NCBI GenBank assembly: GCA_900769965.1
Contig: CAAGIQ010000052.1
Coordinates: 1-5,060 of the forward strand
Origin: Bacilli bacterium
Lineage (GTDB): Bacteria > Bacillota_I > Bacilli_A > RFN20 > CAG-288
Length of the DNA: 5,060 nucleotides
Reading direction: 5' to 3'
This document shows positions 5,037-5,060 of the stretch, one piece after another (positions within the stretch are counted from its first letter, which is position 1; every line of letters begins with the position of its first letter). The position numbers and the translations under genes were made by a program. The notes below the pieces were generated by a model. That model was not told where the DNA came from. It was given only the letters and a program-made list of their open reading frames with translations, and did not search any database.

Positions 5037-5060
5037 AGATCGGAAGAGCACACGTCTGAA
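5037..5060 (+). other. Illumina TruSeq adapter sequence (contamination, not genomic)
   Basis: The final 24 bases, starting AGATCGGAAGAGCACACG, match without mismatch the start of the standard TruSeq read-1 (index-side) adapter. In frame with rqcH they encode RSEEHTSE, a familiar artefact tail of database proteins. The contig was evidently not adapter-trimmed, and these bases should be removed. A short match to the opposite adapter strand just upstream (CGTGTGCT, 5027-5034) means the artefact may begin a few bases earlier. Confidence 0.95.

Overview
The window is AT-rich bacterial DNA, densely coding, with strong AAGGAG-type ribosome binding sites, standard-code Trp codons (TGG throughout) and only TAA or TAG stops among the five complete genes. 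Protein flavour (a clade-P-like phosphofructokinase, a long class II aldolase, an ECF vitamin-transporter S component and an NFACT/RqcH protein) suggests a low-GC, probably gut-associated Bacillota lineage such as a member of the Erysipelotrichia/RF39-like Bacilli. This placement is an inference from the sequence only. The last 24 bases (5037-5060) are an Illumina TruSeq adapter rather than genome, so the window most likely ends at the end of a metagenomic or draft contig.

Layout. 1-126 (-) is the N-terminus of a probable LacX/aldose 1-epimerase-like protein cut by the window edge. It diverges from 174-1280 (+) nagA, an N-acetylglucosamine-6-phosphate deacetylase, which is followed 12 nt later by 1293-2453 (+), a phosphofructokinase. 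The phosphofructokinase converges on 2450-3550 (-), a class II fructose-bisphosphate aldolase, and the two stop codons overlap with no space for a terminator. An A-rich divergent promoter region (3551-3692) contains a near-ideal forward promoter and a perfect 10-bp inverted repeat that looks like an operator. It drives 3693-4268 (+), an ECF transporter S component, followed after one base by 4270-4818 (+), a uridine-kinase-like P-loop kinase. At 4839 (+) begins an RqcH/NFACT homologue behind an extended -10 promoter placed so close that the mRNA may be leaderless. It is truncated by the adapter.

How the genes fit. The left half is central sugar metabolism: deacetylation of an amino-sugar phosphate, phosphorylation of fructose-6-phosphate and cleavage of the bisphosphate. 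The isomerase/deaminase (NagB) that would link step one to step two is not in the window. The right half looks like a vitamin- or precursor-salvage pair, in which a membrane S component imports a small molecule and a translationally coupled kinase may phosphorylate and trap it. No CRISPR array, insertion sequence, tRNA, rRNA or defence system is visible. The closest thing to an undescribed system is the S-component/kinase pair with its own palindromic operator.
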